A stretch of DNA of 64,000 nucleotides from Flavobacteriaceae bacterium (GCA_013373385.1 JABXHX010000007.1:62001-126000), one strand, 5' to 3'; positions 1-8,832 are shown, counted from the stretch's first letter. Made by a program: numbers and translations. Notes: generated by a model not told the origin, from the letters alone.

Positions 1-546
1 AATATGATGCTTGCTTTTATCAATCTTTACACCTTTCTTTTTAGCAAATCCGCCCCATAGTAAAAACACTACACCTTGCTTTTGCTCAGAAATTTGTGTA
101 ATTACAGCATCTGTAAATTGCTCCCAACCTTGTTTTTGATGACTTCCTGCTTGATGAGCTCTTACCGTTAATGTTGCATTTAACAGCAACACACCTTGTT
201 GTGCCCAACGAGATAAATCTCCAGAAGTTGGGTATGCTTTACCTGTATCCGTTTCTATTTCTTTAAAGATATTGATTAACGATGGTGGATGCGCAATACC
301 ATCGTGCACAGAAAAACAAAGTCCGTTTGCTTGTCCTACTCCATGATACGGATCTTGCCCAATAATTACTACTTTTAAATCATCAAAAGAACAAGCATCA
401 AATGCAGCAAAAATGTCTTTCCCTTTAGGATAACAGGTATGCTGTGTATATTCTGATTTTACAAAATCAACCAAATTTTTAAAATACGGTTTCTCAAATT
501 CTGGTTGTAAAATATTTTTCCAAGATTCAGCAATATTTACCTGCAT
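1..546 (-). CDS. ung: Uracil-DNA glycosylase (3' end beyond window)
   Basis: Base-excision repair enzyme that removes uracil from DNA. The reverse-strand frame opens with ATG at 546 (MQVNIAESWKNIL) and stays open to base 1, giving 182 codons of a family that usually has about 220, so the C-terminus is missing. Visible family motifs are the water-activating loop GQDPYHG, the segment GLCFSV with HPPSL following, and LLLNATLTVR. The late HPSP-type motif would lie just outside the window. It is divergent from mutS2, with a 114-bp gap holding a palindromic repeat. A TAATTTTG -7 motif on the minus strand (567-574) sits about 20 bases upstream of the ATG. Assignment is firm. Confidence 0.95.
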   Translation of the reverse strand, partial: MQVNIAESWKNILQPEFEKPYFKNLVDFVKSEYTQHTCYPKGKDIFAAFDACSFDDLKVVIIGQDPYHGVGQANGLCFSVHDGIAHPPSLINIFKEIETDTGKAYPTSGDLSRWAQQGVLLLNATLTVRAHQAGSHQKQGWEQFTDAVITQISEQKQGVVFLLWGGFAKKKGVKIDKSKHHI

Positions 547-553
547 ACTTTCT

Positions 554-561
554 TATTTTTG
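554..561 (+). promoter_or_regulatory. Putative -7 promoter element for mutS2
   Basis: TATTTTTG matches the Bacteroidota -7 motif TAnnTTTG and points toward mutS2. If used, the mRNA would start near 566 and carry a leader of about 95 nt containing the whole palindromic repeat at 576-639. No clear -33 TTG was seen. Such AT-rich motifs arise by chance, so this is tentative. Confidence 0.4.
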
Positions 562-566
562 CTTTT

Positions 567-574
567 CAAAATTA
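567..574 (-). promoter_or_regulatory. Putative -7 promoter element for ung
   Basis: The minus strand reads TAATTTTG, a match to TAnnTTTG, about 20 bases upstream of the ung ATG. It faces the presumed mutS2 promoter at 554-561, so the two initiation regions would overlap. The supposed -33 region would fall inside the adjacent palindromic repeat. Tentative. Confidence 0.4.
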
Positions 575-575
575 A

Positions 576-639
576 TGTCATCTCGAGCGGAGTCGAGAGA
601 TCTATATAATGAGATTCCTCCACGTTGGTCGGAATGACA
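576..639. repeat. Palindromic intergenic repeat, copy A1
   Basis: A 64-bp element with inverted ends (TGTCAT at the left, ATGACA at the right). Internal blocks are CTCGAGCG, CGAGAGATCT, GAGATTCCT and TCGGAATGACA. The same blocks, in the same order on the opposite strand, form the element at 7218-7280. It lies between ung and mutS2, ending 21 bp before the mutS2 start. It resembles the REP/BIME-like or MITE-like intergenic palindromes known from many bacteria. Confidence 0.8.
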
Positions 640-660
640 AAGTAAATCAAAGATAGTATT

Positions 661-2865
661 TTGGCCAAGAACATTTCAGAAAAAACATTACAAGATTTAG
701 AATTTGCAACTGTTTTAGAACAGGTTTCAGCATCGTGTATTTCTGAATTAGGAAAAGAATTGGTTTTAAATATTACTCCGATTGATGATAGAGAATTATT
801 GCAACAAGAATTGCAATTGGTTAACGAATATGTATCTTCTTTTATCAGCGAAAATCGCATTCCGAATCACGGTTTTGAAAACATTTCGCAAGAGATATTT
901 ACACTAAATATTGAAAACAGTTTTTTAGAAGCTTCTGCTTTTTTAAAAATAGCTTCGGTTTCTGAAACGGTGAATGAATTACTGAAATTCTTTAAAAAAT
1001 TCAACAGTTACTTTCCAACCTTACATCATATCAGTCAAGATATAGAATTTACAACAGCTATTATTGATGCTATTTCTAAGATTATCACTTCTTATGGGGA
1101 AGTTGCAAACAATGCCTCTTCGCTACTAAAAGAGCTTCGAAAAGACATTCATAAAATTAGAGGTAAAATTGGCGAAAGCTTTACTAGAGATTTAAGCAAG
1201 TATTCGGCAGCTGGATATTTAGATGATATTAGAGAAACAGTCATCGATAATCATAGAGTGTTGGCTGTATTGGCCATGCACAGACGTAAAGTTAAAGGAA
1301 ACTTTTTAGGTTCTTCTAAATCTGGAAACATCGTTTATATTGCACCGCAAGCTACGTTAAATTACGATAGAGAACTGCAAAATCTAATCTATGAAGAGCA
1401 ACAAGAAGTTACCAAAATATTAAAAGAATTAGCAGCAACAATTCGTCCGTATGTTCCTTTATTACAAAGCTACTTAGACTATTTAGCACATCTAGATTGC
1501 ATTGCTGCAAAAGCTAAATATGCACATAAGCAAAACGCTATTTTACCAAGCATTTCTCAAGAGAAGAAAATCAAATTGATTGATGCGTTTCATCCTATTT
1601 TGTGGATGAAAAATAATACGCAAGGAATAGATACTGTTCCTCAATCTATTACTCTGAATCAACAACAGCAAATTATTGTAATTTCTGGACCTAACGCTGG
1701 TGGAAAAAGTATCACACTTAAAACCATTGGTTTGTTACAAGTAATGCTACAGAGTGGTTTGTTAATTCCTGTTGATGAAAAAAGTGAAACCTATATTTTT
1801 GACACCATTTTAACGGATATCGGAGATAATCAATCGATTGAAAACCAATTAAGTACATACAGTTACCGATTAAAAAACATGCGTTACTTTTTACGTAAGT
1901 GTAATAAAAACACCTTGTTTTTAATTGATGAATTTGGTACGGGTTCTGACCCTGAATTGGGTGGTGCTTTGGCAGAGATTTTCTTAGAAGAATTTTATCA
2001 TAAAAAAGCATTCGGAATTATCACCACGCATTATGCCAATTTAAAAGTCTTGGCTAATGAATTAGAAAATGTTACCAATGCTAATATGCAGTTTAACGAG
2101 CGTACTTTAGAACCGTTGTACAAATTGTTTGTAGGGCAAGCTGGTAGCTCGTTTACTTTTGAAGTTGCACAGAAAAACGGAATTCCATATAGCATCATTA
2201 ACAAAGCGAAAAAACGTGTAGAAACTGAAAAAGTCCGACTAGACAAAACCATTTCTAAATTGCAAAAAGAACGCAATCGATTACAACAAAATTCTGACAA
2301 TTTAGAAAAACAGCAAACCAAAGGACAAGCGCATATTGATAGCTTGTTAGAAAAAGAGCAAAAAATTCAAGATAAACTAGCTGGTTTCCAAGAATTGTAT
2401 GATAGCAACCAAAAAATGCTAACCATTGGACGTAAAGTAAACGAATTGCTAAACCATTACTTACAAACCAATAACAAAAAGCAATTGAATACCGAATTGC
2501 AAAAATGGATTGCAGCTGAAAAAACCAAGTACTTAAAGAAAAACCCACCGAAACCTAAAACCAAGGCAGAAAAGAAAACTGCTAAAGTTGTTGAGCAGAA
2601 AAAGAAAGAAACCTTACAAAAAGTAGAAAAAGAAGTGCTACAAAAAGTGGTTGAAGTACGTAAAGAGAAAAAGAAAGAAGCCGCTAAAGTTGCCAAAGCA
2701 AAAGCCAATTACGTGTTTAAAATAAACGATCGTGTACGTTTGGTTGATGGGAATGCTGTGGGAACCATAGACAAGATTGAAAAGCAATACGTTTTTATCA
2801 ATTACGGACTCTTTACCACCAAAGCCAAGATTGAACAATTAGAGTTGGTGGAGAAAGGAAAATAA
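661..2865 (+). CDS. mutS2: MutS2-type ATPase lacking the Smr domain
   Basis: A 734-residue MutS2-family protein, a DNA-structure- or ribosome-associated ATPase rather than the canonical mismatch sensor. The lever/clamp region covers about residues 1-320. The ATPase has Walker A GPNAGGKS, Walker B LFLIDEFGTGSDPE and a TTHYANLK signature. A charged Lys/Glu coiled coil follows (about 505-680), then a short KOW-like core (DRVRLVDGNAVGTI). The usual C-terminal Smr nuclease domain is absent: the protein ends about 45 residues after that core. No ATG lies near the N-terminus; TTG at 661 is the best start because NISEKTLQDLEF aligns with the family N-terminus and an in-frame stop lies at 643. Confidence 0.9.
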   Translation: MAKNISEKTLQDLEFATVLEQVSASCISELGKELVLNITPIDDRELLQQELQLVNEYVSSFISENRIPNHGFENISQEIFTLNIENSFLEASAFLKIASVSETVNELLKFFKKFNSYFPTLHHISQDIEFTTAIIDAISKIITSYGEVANNASSLLKELRKDIHKIRGKIGESFTRDLSKYSAAGYLDDIRETVIDNHRVLAVLAMHRRKVKGNFLGSSKSGNIVYIAPQATLNYDRELQNLIYEEQQEVTKILKELAATIRPYVPLLQSYLDYLAHLDCIAAKAKYAHKQNAILPSISQEKKIKLIDAFHPILWMKNNTQGIDTVPQSITLNQQQQIIVISGPNAGGKSITLKTIGLLQVMLQSGLLIPVDEKSETYIFDTILTDIGDNQSIENQLSTYSYRLKNMRYFLRKCNKNTLFLIDEFGTGSDPELGGALAEIFLEEFYHKKAFGIITTHYANLKVLANELENVTNANMQFNERTLEPLYKLFVGQAGSSFTFEVAQKNGIPYSIINKAKKRVETEKVRLDKTISKLQKERNRLQQNSDNLEKQQTKGQAHIDSLLEKEQKIQDKLAGFQELYDSNQKMLTIGRKVNELLNHYLQTNNKKQLNTELQKWIAAEKTKYLKKNPPKPKTKAEKKTAKVVEQKKKETLQKVEKEVLQKVVEVRKEKKKEAAKVAKAKANYVFKINDRVRLVDGNAVGTIDKIEKQYVFINYGLFTTKAKIEQLELVEKGK

Positions 2866-2920
2866 TTAATTCCGAATTATTCAATTTCGAATTATGGTTT
2901 AGCATGCAAATCAATAACAC

Positions 2921-2952
2921 AAATGCCATATCTTAAATAAAATATGGCATTT
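2921..2952. terminator. Hairpin between convergent genes
   Basis: A perfect 11-bp stem (AAATGCCATAT at 2921-2931, ATATGGCATTT at 2942-2952) with a 10-nt loop, placed between the convergent mutS2 and T9SS-protein genes. The T-tract is poor on both strands, so termination is plausible but not certain. Confidence 0.5.
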
Positions 2953-2972
2953 ATAAAAAGGGCTATAATTTC

Positions 2973-4694
2973 TTAGTAAACCAAAACTTTCTTTATGTAT
3001 TGCTGTTGTTGTTTATTCAATGCTTTTACGATATAAACTCCATTTTTTAAATTTTCATTTTTTACTTGCCTACCATTGATATCAAAAACACGCATTTTTA
3101 TATTTGGCAGTGTAGCTTCAACTTTTCTGTTACTAACAAATAATTGTAAATTTTTTATGATTTCGTTTTTTACAGACAGAACACCACTTAAAAAACTCTC
3201 AGAAAACGTACTTACAAATGATTTGGTTTCGTATTGCGCCATACTTATGGTCTTGTCGTAAAAAGCTAAAGAACCCGAAAATGTATAGCCTGAGATAATA
3301 TAATTACCATTGTAAAAATTAATACTTGAACCACTCAACCCAAAGGTTGCACTTTGTAAAGGAACATATTTTAAAAAGCCACTTTTTTGATAAGCACCCG
3401 TTTGCCCATTGTATTTAACTAAAAGTAAACCTGAGCTTTTTACAATATCATTGCCTTGTGCTTCTCCGCTATCTAAGTCGTAGGTTGAATTGCCTTGTCT
3501 TAGTGTTCCGTAAATGGTTGGAGTATCATTAACAATCAATAAACCTGTTACAACCGGTGTATATACTCCAGTCGTGTTTTGAATCGTTTTAACCCAGTCA
3601 AATGTTCCTTGACTTTTTAGCTTTAAAAGGAAAATATCTGAATATGAGTTGTGTGATTTAATTTTTTGTAGAGTTTTATCAACTGGATCAAAACTAACTG
3701 TGTTTTTAAATCTTCCGTTAATAAAAATATGTTCGTTACTATCAAATTTTATAGCTACAGGATAAAAATTAGAATACTGATCTGCATAAAAATTCTTTTC
3801 AAAACTTGTATTACTTTGCAAATCAAATTTTGTTACTGTCATAATTGTATTATTACTTGTATTTGACAATACTGCTATTGAATTTGCAGTTGCAGTAATG
3901 CTATTAAATATTCTATTTTTAAAGCCAGAATTATTGCTCGCTGGGATGTTTTTATTCCATAAATAAGTTCCGTTTAAATCATAAGCAATTAAAACAATAT
4001 CAGAATAGGTACCATTTGAAGAACTTTGTATTTTTATGTTATTGTTTGTATCTGAAGGATGGGTATTGAAATTTACATATCCTTCATAATCTCCAGCAAC
4101 AATAAGCTTATTGTTTGCTATAACTAAAGCATCTGCATGTTGCTTTTTATATCCATTTGTTCCTGGTTCATGATCATTGTATTTTTTTACCCATACCACT
4201 TCTCCGTTTGCTGTTAACTTTACAACAAATGCGTCAGTATTGGTATCTAAATCAGAATCTAACCTTACTTCTTCTAACTGATTGGTTCCTGCTTGTAAAA
4301 TTAATTCACCAGCAAAAGCACCAGAAACATATACATTGCCCAAAGCATCTGTTGTTACTGCATGTACGCTACAAAAAGAAGTTATATTATCTGTTACATC
4401 TTTATCGTTGGTAGTGAACACTTTTACCCAACTTAATGCCCCTGTACTTGACAACTTTTGAACATAGCCTTGGATTTTGTTTTCTTTTGAAGGTGCAATA
4501 TTTAATACGGTAGAAGACGGATCAAAATCTACCGTGCAATAATACGAACCTACATTTACTATATTACCACTTGCATCAATTGTAGTTGCATTTAGGGAGT
4601 TTTTTCCATCATTGGTAACCGTAACATTTTGCGCAGTTATTTGACACACAACTACTAATGCTACTAAAAAAGAATAGGTAATTTTCTTAATCAT
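2973..4694 (-). CDS. Secreted T9SS type A sorting-domain protein
   Basis: A 573-residue exported protein of unknown function. It has an N-terminal signal peptide ending near the TAQN segment at residues 20-23. The body repeats blocks of the form DAFVVKLTANGEVVWVKKY / ILLKLKSQGTFDWVKTI / SYCTVDFDP, typical of SBBP-like beta-propeller proteins of Bacteroidota. The last 75 or so residues form a type A sorting domain (FDINGRQVKNENLKNGVYIVK, ending KKVLVY) that directs secretion by the type IX system and cell-surface attachment. The gene stands alone, downstream of and co-oriented with the LytS/LytTR pair with a 121-bp gap. Export is well supported; the role (adhesin, ligand binder) is not. Confidence 0.8.
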   Translation of the reverse strand: MIKKITYSFLVALVVVCQITAQNVTVTNDGKNSLNATTIDASGNIVNVGSYYCTVDFDPSSTVLNIAPSKENKIQGYVQKLSSTGALSWVKVFTTNDKDVTDNITSFCSVHAVTTDALGNVYVSGAFAGELILQAGTNQLEEVRLDSDLDTNTDAFVVKLTANGEVVWVKKYNDHEPGTNGYKKQHADALVIANNKLIVAGDYEGYVNFNTHPSDTNNNIKIQSSSNGTYSDIVLIAYDLNGTYLWNKNIPASNNSGFKNRIFNSITATANSIAVLSNTSNNTIMTVTKFDLQSNTSFEKNFYADQYSNFYPVAIKFDSNEHIFINGRFKNTVSFDPVDKTLQKIKSHNSYSDIFLLKLKSQGTFDWVKTIQNTTGVYTPVVTGLLIVNDTPTIYGTLRQGNSTYDLDSGEAQGNDIVKSSGLLLVKYNGQTGAYQKSGFLKYVPLQSATFGLSGSSINFYNGNYIISGYTFSGSLAFYDKTISMAQYETKSFVSTFSESFLSGVLSVKNEIIKNLQLFVSNRKVEATLPNIKMRVFDINGRQVKNENLKNGVYIVKALNKQQQQYIKKVLVY

Positions 4695-4815
4695 ACATAA
4701 AAGGTTTTACTATTAAACTCATAAAATTAAAACCTCTATCTATACATCATTCAAAAAAATGATGGTTTGTAGTGTATTTTTTATAATTGGCAGAATATTA
4801 TGTGTGGATGGTAAA

Positions 4816-6150
4816 TTAACTTTTAGTTATTATTGGAAGCTTTAGAGTTACTTCTGCTCCAACTTTACCATCACATCTATTCGTTAAAGTAAAAGTTGAT
4901 TCTGAGTTTACTTTTTTAGCAAAAAAAGCTAGTCGTTGTCGGGTAATACTCAAACCAGATTTCTTCTCAGTGAGTTGATCATTCTCTTTTAAAAGTCCTT
5001 TACCATTGTCTGTTATTACAAATACCAATGCATCTTTTTCTTGGTGAATTGATAGCTTAATTTTTTTATTCTTTTTATCAAAAGTAAATCCGTGTTTTAT
5101 AATATTTTCTACTAATGGCTGTAATATTAATGACGGAATACTAATCTCTTCTTCATTAATTGTGATTTTTTTTTCAATTTTAAATTCGATTGGCTCATCG
5201 TATCGTATATTTTCTGTTTGGATGTAGCTATCTAAAACTGCTAACTCTTTTGCAAGTGTGTGCTCAATTTCTTGGGTGCTGTTTAAAAAATTTCGCATCA
5301 TTTTAGCAAATAGTCCAAGTGACTGTATGGCTGATTTCATCTTGTTATCTATAATCAAACTCTTAATAGAATTTAATGCGTTAAAAATAAAATGCGGATT
5401 TAAATTACTTCGTAATAGGTTTAATTTTTCTTGATTTAGCTCTTGCTCATACAACAAACGTTCTTTAAAAATAATTCGTTGCTTTTTTCCTAAAGCTAGA
5501 GAAAAAATAATGTTTTCTAATAGCATAGAACTAAATACAATTGGATGCGCAAAACAACTATAATCACTTAAAAAATGAAAATTATAAATAAACATCGAAA
5601 CCAATGACCCGCCTACTAACAAAAATGATCCTACCAAAAGATATTGCTTTAACAAGCTTTTAGAAACTATTATCATGTATATGGTAACAATATAAACTGC
5701 TGTCATTAACGGTGCCATGACAAACATAAAGTTTGCCTCTAACAACTCTTTTTTATCAAACAAATAGATATAAAAATGGCTTGCAATTACATAACCTACA
5801 AATACATATAAGACAACATTAATTATTTTGTGTAGTTTGGGTGTAAACAGTTTGGTATTTACCAACACAAAAGAAAACTTGAAATAAAAATAGGCATAGG
5901 TAGCCGCAAAAATATATCGCAATAAGTATAGTTCTGTATAAAACGGTTGTATAAGGTAATAGTAAAAGTTATTTCTTACATTTAAACTATATGCAACAAA
6001 CAACAATAAAGCATACATGCCATAATAAAAATACGATACATCTTTGTTTTTTAAAAATAATAGCAAATGATAGCCAGCTATATAAAAAACAATAGCTAAA
6101 ACAAACATAGATGTTCCGTTAGTATGAAAATTACAAAGGATATCGTTCAT
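4816..6150 (-). CDS. LytS/YehU-type sensor histidine kinase
   Basis: A 444-residue membrane sensor kinase. Residues about 12-220 contain roughly seven hydrophobic segments resembling a 7TMR-DISM-type region, followed by a short helical linker. The His_kinase domain carries its phospho-acceptor in NPHFIFNALNS (H253). The ATPase domain has an N-box (PLVENIIKHGF) and a G-box (ITDNGKGL). It is the second gene of a pair, 8 bp downstream of the LytTR regulator, and should phosphorylate that protein. The signal sensed is unknown; there is no large extracellular domain, so a membrane or small-molecule cue is likely. Family call is firm. Confidence 0.9.
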   Translation of the reverse strand: MNDILCNFHTNGTSMFVLAIVFYIAGYHLLLFLKNKDVSYFYYGMYALLLFVAYSLNVRNNFYYYLIQPFYTELYLLRYIFAATYAYFYFKFSFVLVNTKLFTPKLHKIINVVLYVFVGYVIASHFYIYLFDKKELLEANFMFVMAPLMTAVYIVTIYMIIVSKSLLKQYLLVGSFLLVGGSLVSMFIYNFHFLSDYSCFAHPIVFSSMLLENIIFSLALGKKQRIIFKERLLYEQELNQEKLNLLRSNLNPHFIFNALNSIKSLIIDNKMKSAIQSLGLFAKMMRNFLNSTQEIEHTLAKELAVLDSYIQTENIRYDEPIEFKIEKKITINEEEISIPSLILQPLVENIIKHGFTFDKKNKKIKLSIHQEKDALVFVITDNGKGLLKENDQLTEKKSGLSITRQRLAFFAKKVNSESTFTLTNRCDGKVGAEVTLKLPIITKS

Positions 6151-6158
6151 ACCTATAA

Positions 6159-6902
6159 TTAATGAAACGAATTAGTAATATACTCTAAAAATGCTGCTTT
6201 TTTATTTCTAGAAATTGGAATGGTTTTTTCATTGTTAAGCACAATATATGCTCCGTCTGATTTATAAATTTCTGTTATATGGTTAATATTAATTAAATAC
6301 GAATTATGTACTCTATAAAATATTTCTTGACTTTCTAATAAGTGCTGAAATTCTTTTATCTTTTTTGATACAACATATTTTTTACCCGACTTTAAAAAGA
6401 TTTCTGTATAGTTTCCTTCAGATTTACAATATAAAATATCATCTAGCAGAACAAAAATCCACTTATCTTTAAAAGATAATTTGAGTTTATTTGTTTTTAA
6501 AAGTACATTATTTACTTTAGTGTCAACCGATCTTTTACCAACAATTTTTAGAACACGATTGAGTGTTTCTTCTAACTCAGTTGAATCTATTGGCTTTAAT
6601 AAATAAGACAACACCTTATTTTTGTAGGCTTCTAATGAAAAGTTGCTATGTGCTGTGGTTACAACAATTTCAGCATTATTATACGCTAATTCTTTCAGCA
6701 GTGAAAATCCATTAATTTTTGGCATTTCTATATCTAAAAACAGACAATCTGGCTGTAAAGAATTTATTCCTAAAATAGCATCGGCTGGGTTTGTAAAAGT
6801 AGCAATGATTTCTAAATCAAATTTCTCTTGAAGTTGATCAAGTTCCCATCGTAAACTATTTATTGCTTTTTTCTCATCATCAACAATTATAATACGTAGC
6901 AT
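6159..6902 (-). CDS. LytTR-family response regulator
   Basis: A 247-residue DNA-binding response regulator. The receiver domain (about 1-120) has the acidic pair DD at residues 8-9, phospho-acceptor D57 in FLDIEMPKINGF, and conserved Thr/Lys (TTAHSN, LLKPID). The C-terminal LytTR domain (about 145-245) contains the family features YCKSEGNYTEI and FYRVHNSYLININHI. It is the first gene of the pair with the LytS-type kinase. Possible targets include the neighbouring T9SS protein, but no LytTR direct-repeat operator was identified. Confidence 0.92.
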   Translation of the reverse strand: MLRIIIVDDEKKAINSLRWELDQLQEKFDLEIIATFTNPADAILGINSLQPDCLFLDIEMPKINGFSLLKELAYNNAEIVVTTAHSNFSLEAYKNKVLSYLLKPIDSTELEETLNRVLKIVGKRSVDTKVNNVLLKTNKLKLSFKDKWIFVLLDDILYCKSEGNYTEIFLKSGKKYVVSKKIKEFQHLLESQEIFYRVHNSYLININHITEIYKSDGAYIVLNNEKTIPISRNKKAAFLEYITNSFH

Positions 6903-6959
6903 TTTTAAAACTTAAATAAACACTAAGATATTCTTTTTTTTAACATAAGGTTGAACGTA

Positions 6960-7184
6960 CTATTCAAAACCTTTCATTTCGTTGTCATAAAATTCCCCTG
7001 CTTTATCCATCAAGTCGGCCAATTCTGTGGCAATATCATCTTCACGTTCGCCAGTTAAATCTTCAAACCATTCTACAGAATCGTCTTTTAGGTTGATTAA
7101 GAAACGTGGATATTCTGTATGCAATACAAAAATATCATCTGGAAAATTACTGTTATCTGCTAATAAAAATTTTGGAAGTGTCAT
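6960..7184 (-). CDS. Conserved small acidic hypothetical protein
   Basis: A 74-residue acidic protein starting MTLPKFLLADNSNFPDDIFVLH. I recognise the style of a small flavobacterial conserved protein (FPDDIFVLHTEYPRFLINL, EWFEDL) but know no function. A longer frame begins at 7223, but its first 13 codons run into the palindromic repeat at 7218-7280. The ATG at 7184 leaves the repeat outside the gene and gives a better N-terminus. No signal peptide or membrane segment. It is the gene after the MATE exporter on the same strand, with the repeat between them. Confidence 0.65.
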   Translation of the reverse strand: MTLPKFLLADNSNFPDDIFVLHTEYPRFLINLKDDSVEWFEDLTGEREDDIATELADLMDKAGEFYDNEMKGFE

Positions 7185-7217
7185 AGTATTGTAAAATTGT
7201 TGAATCTTAATTTGTAT

Positions 7218-7280
7218 TGTCATTCCGACTGAAACAAAGGAATCTCTTTATGAGATCTCTCGGCAGCGCTCGAGATGACA
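7218..7280. repeat. Palindromic intergenic repeat, copy A2
   Basis: A 63-bp element in the opposite orientation to copy A1 (576-639). On the minus strand its blocks TGTCATCTCGAGCG, CGAGAGATCT, GAGATTCCT and TCGGAATGACA match A1 exactly, while the two spacers between arms differ. It fills the gap between the MATE exporter stop (7283) and the downstream small gene. The fixed arms and variable loops indicate selection on, or mobility of, a folded element. Confidence 0.8.
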
Positions 7281-7282
7281 GT

Positions 7283-8722
7283 CTAATTTTCTTTTTCTCT
7301 TATCAATTTTAAAGTTAAAGAATTAAAACGAATATATAATAAAACGGCAGCACTCGATAATCCGGCTAGTAAACCCAACCAAATACCAAAACTACCTAAT
7401 TGCTCTTCTTTACCAAAGTAATATGATATTGGGAAGCCAACCAGCCAATAAGCTATAAACGTAATTAATGTCGGAATTTTTACATCTTGCAGTCCACGTA
7501 ATGCTCCCAATACTACTACTTGAATACTATCTGATATCTGAAAAATAGCCGCTGCTAACATCAATTGTGCTGCAATAGAAACCACTTCTCTATTATCTAC
7601 CAAATTGGTAACATCATCATAATCTACATACATTTTTGGCAATTGCTCATGGAATAAAAAGAATACAGTTGCGAAGAAAACTGCTAATAATACTGCCATA
7701 AAAAAGATAGAAAATGCAATACGTCTTAACTCTTTAAAATTTTGTAATCCTTTTTGGTTCCCTACTCTAATCATAGAAGCAACACTTAATCCCATGGCCA
7801 CCATAAAGGTCATGGAAGACAAGTTCAATGCAATCTGGTTGGCAGCTTGTGGATTTTTTCCTAGCAATCCACTTAACCAAATAGCAGCAGTAAAAATACC
7901 AACCTCAAAAAACATTTGCATAGCACTTGGTGTTCCTAAGTTGATGATTTTCTTAAGCATTAATGTATCTAACACAAAGAATTTTATATTGGTTACCAGT
8001 TTTTTTGTAGTATCTTTTTTTGCCAACAACCACCACAGATAGGCCACCATAATAAAACGAGAAATTAAGGTTCCGTATGCCGCTCCAACAATACCTAATT
8101 GTGGAAAACCAAACTTACCAAAGATGAGCAAGTAATTTAAAATTACATTTACAATATTAGCTAACAGGGTAGCGTACATTGGGTACTTTGTAACCGACAT
8201 TCCATCTGAAAATTGTTTCAACCCTTGAAAAAAAACCAGTGGTATTAACGAAAAAGCAACTAAATCTAAATAAGGTATTGCTAATTCTACAACCTCAACA
8301 GGTTGTCCCATAATATACATAAGCGGTTTTGCAAAAAAGACCATTAAAAACAAGGCAATTCCAAGTGTAGTACACAAAAACAAACCATGCTTAAATGTTG
8401 ATTTTGCTTTGTCGAAATCATTTGCTCCATCTGCTTCTGCCGTTAACGGTGTAATGGCTGTAGAAAAGCCTATTCCTAAAGACATGGCGATAAACATAAA
8501 ACTGTTTCCTAAAGAAACCGCAGCTAGTTCTGCTGTACCCAATTGCCCAACCATTACATTGTCTATAAAGCTTACAAATGTATGACCTAACATACCCAAC
8601 ATTACTGGAGATGCAAGCTTCCAATTGTATCTAAATTCTGATGTATAATTGCGTAAAGTCAAAGTTTTTTGATTGATTTTTGAACTGCGAAGATATTCAT
8701 AATTATTAAGTTTATCTGACAA
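7283..8722 (-). CDS. MATE-family multidrug/cation efflux transporter
   Basis: A 479-residue inner-membrane antiporter of the MATE/NorM type, exporting drugs or metabolites using a cation gradient. About 12 hydrophobic segments are visible, in two MATE halves. The N-terminal half includes SPVMLGMLGHTFVSFIDNVMVGQLGTAELAA with the family pattern DNVMVGQLG; the second includes GTPSAMQMFFEVGIF. Length is normal. There is a long intergenic region upstream (to dgkA, divergent) without a convincing promoter on this strand. Substrate cannot be told from sequence. Confidence 0.92.
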   Translation of the reverse strand: MSDKLNNYEYLRSSKINQKTLTLRNYTSEFRYNWKLASPVMLGMLGHTFVSFIDNVMVGQLGTAELAAVSLGNSFMFIAMSLGIGFSTAITPLTAEADGANDFDKAKSTFKHGLFLCTTLGIALFLMVFFAKPLMYIMGQPVEVVELAIPYLDLVAFSLIPLVFFQGLKQFSDGMSVTKYPMYATLLANIVNVILNYLLIFGKFGFPQLGIVGAAYGTLISRFIMVAYLWWLLAKKDTTKKLVTNIKFFVLDTLMLKKIINLGTPSAMQMFFEVGIFTAAIWLSGLLGKNPQAANQIALNLSSMTFMVAMGLSVASMIRVGNQKGLQNFKELRRIAFSIFFMAVLLAVFFATVFFLFHEQLPKMYVDYDDVTNLVDNREVVSIAAQLMLAAAIFQISDSIQVVVLGALRGLQDVKIPTLITFIAYWLVGFPISYYFGKEEQLGSFGIWLGLLAGLSSAAVLLYIRFNSLTLKLIREKEN

Positions 8723-8764
8723 CTATTAACAAAATTGCAACAAGCATTATTCAACAAAATAATG

Positions 8765-8772
8765 TATTTTTG
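8765..8772 (+). promoter_or_regulatory. Putative -7 element for the dgkA-ftsK-lolA run
   Basis: TATTTTTG fits the Bacteroidota TAnnTTTG motif, 61 bp before the dgkA ATG in the dgkA-MATE divergent gap. The nearest upstream TTG is too far away to be a standard -33 element. Tentative. Confidence 0.4.
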
Positions 8773-8832
8773 AACTTTGAATCTTGTTAAGTTAAAGCTA
8801 GAAACAAGTATCTTGTATAGAAAAATATCTGA

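Noticed and set aside
537..860. A 107-codon minus-strand frame across the ung-mutS2 gap
   Set aside because: It reads through the palindromic repeat and overlaps both real genes; low-complexity and without homology signature.
2031..2708. Several minus-strand frames rich in Phe/Leu/Cys opposite mutS2
   Set aside because: They mirror the Lys/Glu-rich coiled coil of MutS2 and have no independent coding signs.
4745..4764. CATCATT/AATGATG hairpin between the kinase and T9SS genes
   Set aside because: Only 7 bp of stem with no T-run downstream on the relevant strand; too weak to call a terminator.
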